Below, piece by piece: positions 44,204 to 53,730 of a stretch of 64,000 nt of DNA. A program made the position numbers and the translations under genes. This DNA is from Rhizobium sp. CCGE 510 (GTDB taxonomy: Bacteria > Pseudomonadota > Alphaproteobacteria > Rhizobiales > Rhizobiaceae), in NCBI RefSeq assembly GCF_000292525.1, contig NZ_AEYF01000044.1, positions 62,001 through 126,000 on the forward strand. The letters run 5' to 3'. The notes below the pieces were generated by a model. It had not been told where the DNA came from. It saw only the letters and a program-made list of their open reading frames with translations, and ran no database searches. Within the stretch, counting starts at the first letter, position 1, and each line of letters opens with the position of its first letter.

Positions 44204-46017
44204 GGGCAAAAGGCATGATGGAGATTAACGACATGCTAACTCTACCTCAGCGCCTCGCAGCGGCTCTGCGCAGGCGACTAGGCGGTGGCGCGAACATCCC
44301 TGTCCATGCACCTGCCATAGGCAAGTTGACATATGCAGACTGGGTGAGCCACTACGCGACAATCGGTCAGCCCGAGCGCCGCCGCCTTATTGTCCTGCAG
44401 CAGAAGCTTGCCGAGCACCCACTGATAACAGTCCTAATTGACGCAAACGGCACGACCCCCGAGCACATCGAGCTGAGCCTCCGTTCCATCGGTGAGCAAA
44501 CCTATAATCTGTGGGAGGTAATCCTCGTCGATCCGCCTGCGGACTTCCAGGCCCGAAAGGACGGAATACCAGCCAAAGTTCTTGCGGCCAAGCGCACCGA
44601 CAGGGCGGTCTTTGAGGAATTGTTAGAGGCCGTCTCGGGGACGCTCATCGTACCAATGGTGGCAGGTGATCAGTTGTCTCCGGCGGCATTGACGACCTTC
44701 GTGCTCGGATTTGCAGAAAGACCTGACACAAAGGCGCTTTATGCTGATGAGGACCGCATCGACTCGGCCGGACGACGCTCCGATCCGTGGTTTAAGGGTG
44801 CCTGGAGCCCCGATCTAGTGCTGGCCCAAGCCTATACCCTCAGGTCCTGCGCTCTGAGCCGTGAGACCATTCTGGCTGCAACCTCGCAGACCGCGGATAA
44901 ATCCTCGTTAACGGACGCAGTCTATGCCACCTGGTTGTGGCTCGCCGCGCAGGACGAGCTCCCGATCCAGCACCTACCATTCGTGCTCTATCATCAAAGG
45001 GCCGATGCACCTCGCGCGGAGCCCAACGCATTCGCCGAGGCGGTTCAAGCCTCCCCCTTCGCGCATAGGCACGGTCTTGAAATTCGTAGCAATGACAACG
45101 GCGAAGCCGGATGGCGCCACGTCGTCTGGCCAACACCTTCGCCGGCGCCGCGCGTATCACTTTGCGTGCCGACGCGCGACCGTCACCAATTGCTCTCAAA
45201 TTGCGTCGAGGGCCTACGCCAACACACCGACTGGCCCGATCTTGAGATCCTCATCGTTGACAATGGTAGCGTTGAGGCCGAAACCCATGCTTACCTCAAC
45301 AGCCTTGCCGATGATCCTCGAGTAAGAGTGTTGCGCGATGACGGCCCGTTCAACTTCTCACGGCTCAATAATTTAGGCGCGGCAGCCTCGACTGGCGCGT
45401 TGTTCGGTCTCATCAACAACGACCTCGCGGTCAAGGAGCCCGGCTGGTTGCGCGAAATGGCAAGCCATGCCGTGCGCCGGGATGTTGGTGCGGTCGGAGC
45501 ACTGCTACACTACGGCAACGATACGGTGCAGCATGCCGGCGTCGTGCTGGGAATTGGCGGTGTAGCCTCCCACATCCATAAAGGCCTGCCTGCTGGACAA
45601 GCGGGCTATCATGGCCGGGTGATAGTGGCGCAAGATGTAACATGTGTCACAGCGGCGTGCCTCATTACCCGGCGTGAAGTTTATGAGCGCCTCGGGGGGC
45701 TCGATGAACAGCGCTTCCCCGTTGCATATAACGATGTAGACTTCTGCTTGCGTGTTCGCAGCGCCGGGCTTAGGGTTATCTATACTCCACACGCACATCT
45801 ATATCATTTGGAGTCTGCTTCACGCGGTCGCGACGATGGCGGTACCCGCCGGGCCAGGCTGGAGCTCGACAAGGCGGCTATGCGGGAACGGTGGGGCGCG
45901 AAAATCGCCGACGACCCGTTCTACAGTCCGAACCTTTCCGATAAGGCCACAGATTGCCGACCAGCATTCCCTCCGCGCATTGCGCTTCCATGGGCAGAGG
46001 GACCGCATTACCCCTGA
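44200..46017 (+). CDS. GT2 family glycosyltransferase with N-terminal extra domain
   Basis: The 605-residue product has a first GT-A-like domain (about 80-280; ITVLIDANGTTPEHIELSL and KALYADEDRID) and a second, canonical GT2 domain (about 315-560; RVSLCVPTRDRHQLL, LEILIVDNGS, LFGLINNDLAV, FPVAYNDVDFCLRVR). Tandem-domain GT2 proteins of this kind are frequent in O-antigen loci. A GTG at 44200 overlapping the previous stop and an ATG at 44215 are both plausible starts. It ends the rightward run that begins at 37860. Confidence 0.85.
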   Translation: MRAKGMMEINDMLTLPQRLAAALRRRLGGGANIPVHAPAIGKLTYADWVSHYATIGQPERRRLIVLQQKLAEHPLITVLIDANGTTPEHIELSLRSIGEQTYNLWEVILVDPPADFQARKDGIPAKVLAAKRTDRAVFEELLEAVSGTLIVPMVAGDQLSPAALTTFVLGFAERPDTKALYADEDRIDSAGRRSDPWFKGAWSPDLVLAQAYTLRSCALSRETILAATSQTADKSSLTDAVYATWLWLAAQDELPIQHLPFVLYHQRADAPRAEPNAFAEAVQASPFAHRHGLEIRSNDNGEAGWRHVVWPTPSPAPRVSLCVPTRDRHQLLSNCVEGLRQHTDWPDLEILIVDNGSVEAETHAYLNSLADDPRVRVLRDDGPFNFSRLNNLGAAASTGALFGLINNDLAVKEPGWLREMASHAVRRDVGAVGALLHYGNDTVQHAGVVLGIGGVASHIHKGLPAGQAGYHGRVIVAQDVTCVTAACLITRREVYERLGGLDEQRFPVAYNDVDFCLRVRSAGLRVIYTPHAHLYHLESASRGRDDGGTRRARLELDKAAMRERWGAKIADDPFYSPNLSDKATDCRPAFPPRIALPWAEGPHYP

Positions 46018-46213
46018 CCCGTCGCTGCCGGCTACGGAGTTTCTCGAGCAGACGACTGCCGTCTGAGTAATGGGCGGTCGATCCGATTGTGGCCGCCGGG
46101 AATCGCGTTAACGTTGCATAGCCAATTGGCGTGCCTGAGCCGAATTTCTTATAGTCTACAGATCCGCATCGAGAGGCCCGCTTCCTTCCAAACCGCCGAT
46201 AGGAGCGCAGCGC

Positions 46214-47125
46214 CTACAGCCTGTTCAGTAGAGCGAGAACGGGAAGAAATCTGGTTTGGAGCGCGCTTTGGCGCTTTATCCCGGTTCGCTTGAGCACGGA
46301 CAATCTCTCAAAAGGCCAGCCGCCATGGCGAGCCCGCTGAAAGGCATGGAACGCGGCACGATTTTCGGGAGTAAGGCGATCCTCGAAAGTCTCGATTGCG
46401 AGCTCGTGGACAGTGTTCCACGCACGCCACTGCCCCCGGAAGGCCATCCACAATCTGGCGACTTGCATTGAGATGCTGTTATTGGCGCCGACCAGGTTGG
46501 CGGCGTGCTGGCGGTATTTCAACACCGGTTCCGAATCGTATCTGACCACCCCGCCGCAGCCTGCCACGACAATATAGAACCACCAGTCATGGGAAATGAG
46601 CCGTGTTTTCGGCAATGTGCTGACCACAAGATCCCGTGCCGCCTGGTTGAACATCACGGTGTTGCCTCCACCGATGCTCTGGACCAAGGCGTTGCGAAAA
46701 CTTGGTTCGAGTTTGAAATCTGGCGACATTCCTGCATGATTGAGTTGTTCGTCGACAATTTCAGTCCGAGCGAAATAAACTCCCGGTGCGCCAGGGTCGA
46801 TCCGCGAGAGCCAGTCAAACGCACGTTCGAGTTTGTCCTGATACCAAATGTCATCCTGGTCGCAAAACGCATAAGCGTCAGCGTTTTTGAGCTTCGAAAG
46901 GTTGTTGAGGAAGTTACCGCAAAAGCCGAGATTGACGGGATTCTGTATCAAGCTGAAACGAGCATCATTTACGGCCAGAGCTGCCAGCATTTCTACGGTA
47001 CCATCCGTCGAGCCGTCGTCGAAAAACGTGACATGCCAGTCCGTGAGCGTCTGCGCCTCAATGGAGGCAATCTGCTCCCGAAGATGGCACATACCATTAT
47101 AGGTCGCGCAAAGAATCTCTATCAA
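46214..47125 (-). CDS. GT2 family glycosyltransferase (rhamnosyltransferase-like)
   Basis: The 303-residue product is a compact GT-A enzyme: IEILCATYNGMCHLREQIAS, WHVTFFDDGSTDGTVEML (about 29-46), YAFCDQDDIWYQDKLERA (about 85-103, the D-x-D region) and SHDWWFYIVVAGCGGVV. The Q-D-D-I-W form is common among rhamnosyl/fucosyl-type transferases of surface glycans. The frame begins with TTG at 47125, preceded by GGAG; no ATG lies near. It is on the strand opposite its neighbours. Confidence 0.85.
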   Translation of the reverse strand: MIEILCATYNGMCHLREQIASIEAQTLTDWHVTFFDDGSTDGTVEMLAALAVNDARFSLIQNPVNLGFCGNFLNNLSKLKNADAYAFCDQDDIWYQDKLERAFDWLSRIDPGAPGVYFARTEIVDEQLNHAGMSPDFKLEPSFRNALVQSIGGGNTVMFNQAARDLVVSTLPKTRLISHDWWFYIVVAGCGGVVRYDSEPVLKYRQHAANLVGANNSISMQVARLWMAFRGQWRAWNTVHELAIETFEDRLTPENRAAFHAFQRARHGGWPFERLSVLKRTGIKRQSALQTRFLPVLALLNRL

Positions 47126-47741
47126 CCGAACATCTCCGAATTTTCAACGGGCGGCGGCGCGCTCGCTAGCATTGGCACGACCCGCGATGTGACAGCCAGA
47201 AGGATCCATAACCTTAGCCACCCCCTCCGATCCAGTTCGCACAACGCGGCTCCTGGCGATTTGTCGATCCGTTGTTTCATCACAACATACCGCAACCCCA
47301 TGCGGCAAATGCCTGTGTCAGCGTGCGCCATAAAGCATGATCGTCATCTCTGCCAAGCGCCAACTGAAATTCCAAGGATGTCGGGTGTGAATTCTCTTTG
47401 GCTGCAGCCGTTATGCCACTCCAATGCGCCTTGCGAGAGGCGCCCGGCACATGGGCCTCCCACGCGTCCCGATTGAAGGCAGCCCGTCATGAGACACCAG
47501 ATGCTCGACATTAACTGTGCATGAAGGCTTTTTGACCGGCATGGATCCGCAATTTTACGCCAGAAGCCAACACTTTACCTTGGCTTCAATCGTTTGCTCC
47601 GACGTTTCACGCATCCGGCGGCAGAACTGGATTCTCATCTTGCCGTCCAGGCCTCGCCAAGGTATGTGCTCAGCAGCACAATTGGCTATATTGGCCGGCG
47701 TTCGCGGCTGTCACAATCCAGCGATCGAGCCTAATGCAAGG
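47126..47741. other. 616-bp divergent intergenic region without a recognised gene
   Basis: It lies between the leftward GT2 gene and the rightward rfbC. Short frames exist on both strands but none has a credible start or family motif. Promoters for both directions are expected; no repeat or terminator was seen. Confidence 0.4.
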
Positions 47742-48308
47742 ATGTATGCGTTGAATGTACAACAACTGGAGATCGGGGACGTTAAAAAGATCACTCCCGC
47801 CAGGTTCGGTGACTTGAGGGGCTATTTCAGCGAAATCTTCAAGGATTCCTGGTTCCGCAGCAACGTGGCCGACGTATCTTTCGTACAGGAGAATGAGTCC
47901 CTTTCAGCACAGCCGGGAACCGTCCGGGGACTACATTTTCAGTTGTCTCCCTTTGCGCAAGGCAAACTTGTGCGCTGTCTCCGTGGCGCACTCCTGGATG
48001 TGGCCGTCGATATCAGACATGGCTCTCCGACATATGGGAAGTGGGTCTCCGCAGAACTGTCCCCGGAGAATGGCTCACAACTTTGGGTGCCAGCCGGATT
48101 TGCGCATGGGTTCGTAACTTTGCAGCCTGATACGATCATAAGCTACAAAGTCACAACTCCCTACAGCGCGGAGCATGACCGTGGCGTACGGTGGAACGAC
48201 GCCGAGATCGGGATCGAGTGGCCGCAGATGGATGCCTACGTTCTTTCTGATAAGGACAACAAACAGCCGCGGCTTTCCGAACTCCCCGCATATTTTCAAT
48301 TTTCGTAA
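47742..48308 (+). CDS. rfbC: dTDP-4-dehydrorhamnose 3,5-epimerase
   Basis: RfbC (RmlC) epimerises dTDP-4-keto-6-deoxyglucose at C3 and C5. The 188-residue cupin has GDLRGYFSEIFK, VRGLHFQLSPFAQGKLVRC (with the active-site His) and WVPAGFAHGF. ATG at 47742 has only AAGG directly before it; a TTG nine bases later, near where homologues start, is an alternative. It heads the rfbC-B-D-A cluster. Confidence 0.93.
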   Translation: MYALNVQQLEIGDVKKITPARFGDLRGYFSEIFKDSWFRSNVADVSFVQENESLSAQPGTVRGLHFQLSPFAQGKLVRCLRGALLDVAVDIRHGSPTYGKWVSAELSPENGSQLWVPAGFAHGFVTLQPDTIISYKVTTPYSAEHDRGVRWNDAEIGIEWPQMDAYVLSDKDNKQPRLSELPAYFQFS

Positions 48309-48321
48309 AACGGAGGGCCTC

Positions 48322-49377
48322 ATGCGTGTTCTTGTAACAGGTGGCGCTGGCTTCATCGGTTCGGCATTGGTGCGCTATCTCGTCAGCGAGATCGGCGCCG
48401 ACGTCCTCAATATCGACAAGCTGACCTATGCCGGCAATCTCGCCTCACTGAAGGCAATCGAGAATGCTCCAAACTACAGGTTTCTCAAAGCCGACATTTG
48501 CGACAGAAGCGCTGTCAGCAGCGCTTTCGAGGAGTTTCGCCCCGATTACGTCATGCATCTGGCGGCGGAAAGCCACGTCGACCGCTCGATCACCGGGGCC
48601 GCAGATTTTATCGAAACGAATATAAACGGCACCTTCAGCATGCTGGAGGCCGCGCGGCAATATTGGCAAGGTCTTCCGGCGGACGAAAAGGCGGCATTCA
48701 AGATGCTGCACGTGTCTACCGACGAGGTCTATGGTTCCCTCGGCGAAGACGGGCTGTTTTCCGAGACGACACCTTACGATCCGTCCTCTCCCTACTCCGC
48801 GTCCAAGGCAGCAAGCGATCACCTCGCGACGGCATGGGATAGGACTTACGGCCTGCCTGTGATCATTTCCAACTGTTCGAACAATTACGGTCCTTTTCAT
48901 TTCCCGGAAAAGCTCGTCCCTCTCATCATATTGAACGCGCTGGAACGGAAGCCGTTGCCCGTCTATGGAAGCGGCTCGAACATCCGCGATTGGCTCTATG
49001 TCGACGATCACGCACGAGCGCTCTGGCTGATCGTGCAACGAGGCCGTCCCGGCGAGAAATACAATGTCGGCGGGCGCAATGAGCGGCGAAACATCGAGGT
49101 TGTCGAGCGCATCTGCGCGATCATGGACGAAGTCCGACCCGGAACCGCGCCGCATAGCCATCTTATACGCTACGTTACCGATCGGCCGGGCCACGATGCT
49201 CGCTACGCTATCGATGCGACCAAGCTCGAGACCGAACTCGGCTGGAAAGCACTGGAGAATTTCGACAGCGGTATCCGCAAAACCGTCGATTGGTATCTGG
49301 AAAATGCATGGTGGTGGCAGCCGTTGCGTGAGCGTGTGTATTCCGGCGAACGCCTTGGCGTGTTGAAAAAGGTATGA
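48322..49377 (+). CDS. rfbB: dTDP-glucose 4,6-dehydratase
   Basis: RfbB (RmlB) oxidises and dehydrates dTDP-glucose using bound NAD+. The 351-residue product has TGGAGFIGSALVRYL (residues 6-20), HLAAESHVDRSI, STDEVYGSL with the catalytic Thr-Asp-Glu, and YSASKAASDHL (Y-x-x-x-K). GGAGGG lies 6 bases before the ATG. It follows rfbC by 13 bases. Confidence 0.97.
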   Translation: MRVLVTGGAGFIGSALVRYLVSEIGADVLNIDKLTYAGNLASLKAIENAPNYRFLKADICDRSAVSSAFEEFRPDYVMHLAAESHVDRSITGAADFIETNINGTFSMLEAARQYWQGLPADEKAAFKMLHVSTDEVYGSLGEDGLFSETTPYDPSSPYSASKAASDHLATAWDRTYGLPVIISNCSNNYGPFHFPEKLVPLIILNALERKPLPVYGSGSNIRDWLYVDDHARALWLIVQRGRPGEKYNVGGRNERRNIEVVERICAIMDEVRPGTAPHSHLIRYVTDRPGHDARYAIDATKLETELGWKALENFDSGIRKTVDWYLENAWWWQPLRERVYSGERLGVLKKV

Positions 49378-49378
49378 G

Positions 49379-50272
49379 ATGCGCATCGCGGTAACAGGCA
49401 AGAGCGGCCAGGTCACGTCTGCGTTGCAAGCGCTGAACGCCGGAGGTATCGAGGTCATCGCCATCGGAAGGCCCGAGCTGGATTTGCTCAAGCCTTCGAT
49501 GGTGCGTGAAACCATTGCGAAGCTCAAACCCGACATCGTCGTCTCGTCGGCCGCCTACACTGCCGTTGACAAAGCCGAAAGCGATGAGGCGGCGGCTTTC
49601 GCCACCAATCGAGACGGCGCAAGAGCCATCGCTGCCGCAGCTGCCGAGCTATCCCTTCCCGTCATCCATCTCTCTACCGATTATGTGTTCGACGGAGACA
49701 AGCCCGAACGCTATGTCGAGAGCGACCCGGTCGGACCGGTATCCGTCTATGGCAGATCGAAGCTCGAGGGCGAATATGCGGTCGCCGCAGCCAATGAAAA
49801 CCATGTCATCCTGCGGACAGCCTGGGCCTATTCAACGTTTGGCCATAACTTTGTGAAAACCATGCTCAGGCTTGCTGAGACGCGGGAAGAGTTGAGCGTT
49901 GTCAGCGATCAACTGGGTTGCCCAACCTCCGCCAACGACATCGCCGAGGCTATCGTCAAAATAGCAGACAGGCTAGCAAAGGATTCCAGCCCGGACTTGC
50001 GCGGCGTTTTTCATTTGGCCGGCAGCGGCGAAACGAACTGGGCCGAGTTTGCTCGATATATATTATCCATTCTCGAGGAAAAGACCGGCAGGCGTGTCAC
50101 TGTCAGGGACATTGCGACCGCCGACTACCCGACAGCCGCGAAACGGCCCGCCAATTCCCGATTATGCTGCGATAAGTTGAAGCGCCTCTATGGCGTTAGC
50201 ATGCCGGAGTGGCAGGTATCAACGCGAGCTGCTGTGATAAAGCTCTTGGAAGAGCCGAAGGAGGCCGTATGA
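49379..50272 (+). CDS. rfbD: dTDP-4-dehydrorhamnose reductase
   Basis: RfbD (RmlD) makes dTDP-L-rhamnose with NAD(P)H. The 297-residue product has IAVTGKSGQVTSAL, SSAAYTAVDKAE, HLSTDYVFDG and YGRSKLEGE (Y-x-x-x-K). The dinucleotide motif reads G-K-S-G-Q-V, typical of RmlD. It starts one base after rfbB and overlaps rfbA by 4 bases. Confidence 0.96.
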   Translation: MRIAVTGKSGQVTSALQALNAGGIEVIAIGRPELDLLKPSMVRETIAKLKPDIVVSSAAYTAVDKAESDEAAAFATNRDGARAIAAAAAELSLPVIHLSTDYVFDGDKPERYVESDPVGPVSVYGRSKLEGEYAVAAANENHVILRTAWAYSTFGHNFVKTMLRLAETREELSVVSDQLGCPTSANDIAEAIVKIADRLAKDSSPDLRGVFHLAGSGETNWAEFARYILSILEEKTGRRVTVRDIATADYPTAAKRPANSRLCCDKLKRLYGVSMPEWQVSTRAAVIKLLEEPKEAV

Positions 50273-51135
50273 AAGGTATTGTGCTTGCGGGGGGCAGCGG
50301 TACCCGCCTGCACCCGATGACTCATTCGGTCTCGAAGCAGTTGCTTCCGATCTACGACAAGCCGATGATCTACTACCCGCTGACCACCTTGATGCTGGCC
50401 GGCATCAGGGAGGTTCTGATCATCTCCACCCCGCACGATATGCCGCTTTTCCAGCGGTTGCTGGGTGATGGCAGCGATTGGGGTATGTCTCTGAGCTATG
50501 CTGTCCAGCCGAGCCCCGATGGACTGGCCCAAGCCTATATTATCGGTGCAGACTTCGTGGCGGGCGGACCATCCTGTCTTATCCTCGGAGACAATATCTA
50601 CTTCGGACACGGCCTTCCGGAACTCCTCGAAGAGGGTGTGTCCAAGGATGACGGTGCGACGGTATTTGCCTATCACGTGCACGATCCTGAACGTTACGGC
50701 GTCGTCGAATTCGGCAGCGATATGACTGCAATTTCGATTGAAGAAAAGCCGGCGAAGCCGAAATCGCACTGGGCTGTTACCGGCCTTTATTTTTACGATG
50801 CCGACGTCGTTGATATCGCAGCCAATCTAAAGCCATCGGCGCGCGGCGAATACGAGATCACCGATGTCAACAAGACATATCTGGAGCGGGGGAAGCTGCG
50901 GGTCTCGATGATGGGGCGGGGATATGCCTGGCTCGATACAGGCACGCCCGAAAGCCTGCTCGAGGCCGGCGAGTTCGTTCGCACGCTTGAAAAACGGCAG
51001 GGCTTCAAAATCGCTTGCCCGGAGGAAATTGCGCTGGCCAAAGGTTTCATCACGAAGGAGCACTTCGCCCAGATTGCCGCCAAAGCGGGCAAAGGCGATT
51101 ACGGCCAATACTTGCGTGGCCTGATGATTGAATAG
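50269..51135 (+). CDS. rfbA: Glucose-1-phosphate thymidylyltransferase
   Basis: RfbA (RmlA) makes dTDP-glucose from dTTP and glucose-1-phosphate, the first step of the pathway. The 288-residue product has LAGGSGTRLHPMT (residues 5-17), QLLPIYDKPMIYYPL, LGDNIYFGHGL and IEEKPAKPKSHWAVTGLY. Its ATG overlaps the rfbD stop. It is the last gene of the polysaccharide locus and no clear terminator follows. Confidence 0.97.
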   Translation: MKGIVLAGGSGTRLHPMTHSVSKQLLPIYDKPMIYYPLTTLMLAGIREVLIISTPHDMPLFQRLLGDGSDWGMSLSYAVQPSPDGLAQAYIIGADFVAGGPSCLILGDNIYFGHGLPELLEEGVSKDDGATVFAYHVHDPERYGVVEFGSDMTAISIEEKPAKPKSHWAVTGLYFYDADVVDIAANLKPSARGEYEITDVNKTYLERGKLRVSMMGRGYAWLDTGTPESLLEAGEFVRTLEKRQGFKIACPEEIALAKGFITKEHFAQIAAKAGKGDYGQYLRGLMIE

Positions 51136-51195
51136 CGACGACGATCGCTGAAGCTAATCAGCCGTACACGAAGGCAACGAAAGCCAGAGCAGCGG

Positions 51196-51460
51196 TCAGA
51201 CTGTCACCCTCTCCCGTACCTCGTCGGCAATCGCCGTCATCCGATCCGCCGCCGCATGCCCGATCAGCATGAAGGCATGCGTCGCGTTCGACCAGTAGAC
51301 GACATTCATGCCCTTGCTGTTTTCGAGGTCGCCTTGGGGCCTGCATTTGATTTGACGATGCAGAGTGCTATCGGGCCGGTTTCCGGGTCGAGGCAAGCGA
51401 TCTGATCGCGACCGTCAGCACAATCACTTACATATTCATAGAAAAACCGTTTTTCATCGA
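51196..51460 (-). pseudogene. Broken second copy of the C-terminal part of the anti-sigma factor
   Basis: Read leftwards from the intron end it gives DEKRFF, then QIACLDPETGPIALCIVKS, and after a frameshift GMNVVYWSNATHAFMLIGH and ADEVRERVTV-stop. This matches the last ~100 residues of the intact protein at 53731-54534, which has QIAYLDPETGPMALCVVRS and GMNVIYWSNATHAFMLIGH. About four bases are missing near 51330, and the part before the shared Asp-Glu-Lys is replaced by the group II intron. It is a divergent copy, not an exact duplicate. Confidence 0.85.
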
Positions 51461-51496
51461 GTGGGGGCACCACCTCACGGTGGCACCCCCCTCTAA

Positions 51497-51530
51497 GAAC
51501 CGTGCAAGCGAGTTTCCCCACACACGGCTC
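51497..51530 (-). ncRNA. Group II intron domain V (catalytic hairpin)
   Basis: The 34-nt RNA starts GAGCCGUG and ends CACGGUUC, giving an 8-bp lower stem. A two-base bulge, a 5-bp upper stem and a GAAA tetraloop complete the fold. The A-G-C catalytic triad sits at positions 2-4. This is a textbook domain V, so the ribozyme core looks intact. Domain VI (51461-51490) is a 12-bp hairpin with a GUGA loop. Confidence 0.88.
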
Positions 51531-51540
51531 AAGCATCTGG

Positions 51541-53109
51541 CTACGCAGTAATGCGACTTCGGAGGTGCTTCTCCTTGCGACGCAGCTCCCAGTATACCCT
51601 GAGGTCTGGGTCGAAGGGGGAGGCTCGACCTTTCACTTTTACCCAGCGGAGAATCTTGAAGAAGTCGTGCTTGAGCAGCCCGCGTTTTCCGTCATTAAGC
51701 TGCCATTGGCGGGAACCAACACCATTTTTGAAATAGTGCCGTGCCACCCACTTGTGCGGCTTTTGAGGGTGTCGGCGCTTGGCCCATTTATAGATCATGG
51801 GCCATAGAGCGTTGTCGACTGTTGCAAACGTGCGTTTGGCGACGACGTAGCGATAGTAAAGAGACCAACCCCGTATAACGAGGTTGAGGTTCGTGACCAT
51901 CGATACTGTCCGGAGCTGCCGATTGCTTCTCAGGTAGGTGGAAATCTGTCTCAGATGATCCGAGACCTTTTCCTTCTGAGGTTTCACTAGCACCTTGCCG
52001 GACATCGTTCTGATGTTGAAGCCGAGGAAATTAAAGCCCTCGCTGATATGGACCAGCTTGGTCTTCGCTTCGCTCAGTTCCAGTCCTCTTTTGGCTAGAA
52101 ATTCCCCCAGCTTTGGGAGGACGTACTGTTCCGCTACTTCCTGCGAAGGGCAAAACACGACAAAGTCGTCGGCGTATCGGATGAGATTAATACCGCGATT
52201 GGGACCACTTCGCTTTCTGGGAGGTTTTGGTTTACCGCTAGGGTATTCAGCCCCGAAGAGCCGTTCCATCCCGTTGAGCGCAATGTTTGCCAGCAAGGGA
52301 GAGATGATCCCTCCTTGCGGCGTTCCCGATTCGCTGTCCTTTCTCGCCCCGAGTTCCACCACCCCGGCTTTGAGCCACCGGAGAACGATGTCATGGAAGT
52401 GTTCAGGGAGGAGCTCTATCAGTGCATCGTGATCGATCATGTCGAAGCACGCACTGATGTCGGCATCCAACACCCACTGACTTGCGCCAGTTTTATTTGC
52501 GGCTAGCCAGATAGCTTTGACCGCATCATGGGCCGACCGTCCCCGCCTGAAACCATATGAGTTCGCCTCGAAACGGCTCTCCCATTCTGGTTCCAGAGCG
52601 AATTTGACAATCGCCTGCATCACCCGGTCCTTCACCGTTGGTATTCCGAGCGGCCGTAGCTTGCCGTTGCTTTTGGGTATGTAGACCCGTCGCACCGGTG
52701 AGGCTCGGTACCCGTCGAAACTCAGACCGTTCTTCAAGAGGTCCATGCGCTCGGCATCTGTGGAACAGACGTAGCCATCCACACCTGCGGTGTGTTTACC
52801 CGAGTTGTGTTGCGTGACCTGACGGACCGCCGCAGCTTTCACATGGAAGGATCGCATCATGAGCTTTTGGAGGTTTTTGACCTTCGCGTGCTCACTGTTC
52901 TTTGCAGCCCGGAAGATACGCTCTTGCATCCGGCGTACTTCCATATCAACACTGGCCCAATTGATCTGGTTCCAAGTGTTAATAGGTCGTCGGGCTATCC
53001 GTTCGGCATTGCCGTCTAACGTCTTAGTCCGTTCTGCCATCGCGTTAGTTTTGCTTCCGTTGACACCAGTCAGAAGTCTGCGTCCTTTGGGACCGGCCAC
53101 TTCCCGCAA
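51541..53109 (-). CDS. ltrA: Group II intron-encoded reverse transcriptase/maturase
   Basis: The 522-residue protein helps the intron fold and splice and copies it into DNA. RT domains run from about residue 130 to 370: RRVYIPKSNGKLRPLGIPT, SYGFRRGRSAHDAV, DADISACFDMIDH, GTPQGGIISPLLANI and the catalytic LIRYADDFVVF (near 315). Domain X (maturase) follows to about 500. The C-terminus stops at SPFDPDLRVYWELRRKEK without the Cys-rich HNH endonuclease part found in longer relatives. The long frame begins with TTG (GGGAGG upstream); ATG at 53040 is an alternative. Confidence 0.94.
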   Translation of the reverse strand: MREVAGPKGRRLLTGVNGSKTNAMAERTKTLDGNAERIARRPINTWNQINWASVDMEVRRMQERIFRAAKNSEHAKVKNLQKLMMRSFHVKAAAVRQVTQHNSGKHTAGVDGYVCSTDAERMDLLKNGLSFDGYRASPVRRVYIPKSNGKLRPLGIPTVKDRVMQAIVKFALEPEWESRFEANSYGFRRGRSAHDAVKAIWLAANKTGASQWVLDADISACFDMIDHDALIELLPEHFHDIVLRWLKAGVVELGARKDSESGTPQGGIISPLLANIALNGMERLFGAEYPSGKPKPPRKRSGPNRGINLIRYADDFVVFCPSQEVAEQYVLPKLGEFLAKRGLELSEAKTKLVHISEGFNFLGFNIRTMSGKVLVKPQKEKVSDHLRQISTYLRSNRQLRTVSMVTNLNLVIRGWSLYYRYVVAKRTFATVDNALWPMIYKWAKRRHPQKPHKWVARHYFKNGVGSRQWQLNDGKRGLLKHDFFKILRWVKVKGRASPFDPDLRVYWELRRKEKHLRSRITA

Positions 53110-53730
53110 GGGGACCTATCCTCCCTATTAATAGGAGGCATTCGCTTTCTCTGACATCTTTTACCCCCTAGGCCATCCCCCTTCCTTGCGGTCGGGCTAC
53201 CGCTTGCGCGGGGTCCGTGGGGCTTACCCGGTTCCTCTCTCTCCAGAACACGACGAGGTTAGGTGCCACCCGTAGTCCGGTGGGGGCTACAAGTGCTGGG
53301 CAGAAGCTACTCACCTACTACCCTTGCCCCACATACCTTTTGGTCACGGCCTATCAGCCTTATTTGGCCGTTTCGACATGACGGACCTTACGGTAGTTCA
53401 CTATATGTTCACCATACCCGCCTTCCCTGAGACTGTGGCCAGTCTAGGCTACCAGCCAACCGTCCGGTGTCACCGGGTCTTAGTACGTTGGATTACTCCA
53501 TCGCACCCCCGGATAGGGACATCTGAGCACTGCAGAGTCTCCGACGGCAGAGGCCGCGGAGCACTAGAAAAAGAGGCCTTCTCCATCTAAAATTATCGAA
53601 ATTCAATAACTTATCGACAGATCCGGTCGAACGAGTAGTCCGTCGCGGTTCGTTCTCAAAGGTAACGTTGGGTCCGACGATCACTAAGGCGACCTCAAGA
53701 CCGTAACGCTCTGCGGCGGTTTGATCAAGG

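Larger units (their letters stand above)
51461..53506 (-). mobile_element. Group II intron (retroelement), ~2046 bp
   Basis: The 5' end is placed at GTGCGATGG (53506 reading left), matching the GUGYG consensus. The 3' end is placed at ...CCCCCAC (51461), matching the terminal A-Y rule. A reverse transcriptase frame (51541-53109) fills domain IV, and a well-formed domain V and VI follow it. The 3' exon begins T-C-G-A-T-G-A-A, inside the anti-sigma pseudogene. Boundaries were set by eye, so an error of a few bases is possible, mainly at the 5' end. Confidence 0.85.

Noticed and set aside
51131..51150. Terminator after rfbA
   Set aside because: The only hairpin (AGCGA...TCGCT) is short and has no T run.
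51306..51536. A 76-codon minus-strand frame reading out of the intron into the anti-sigma fragment
   Set aside because: Its first part is domain V/VI of the intron read as protein; only the later part is former anti-sigma coding sequence, already listed as a pseudogene.
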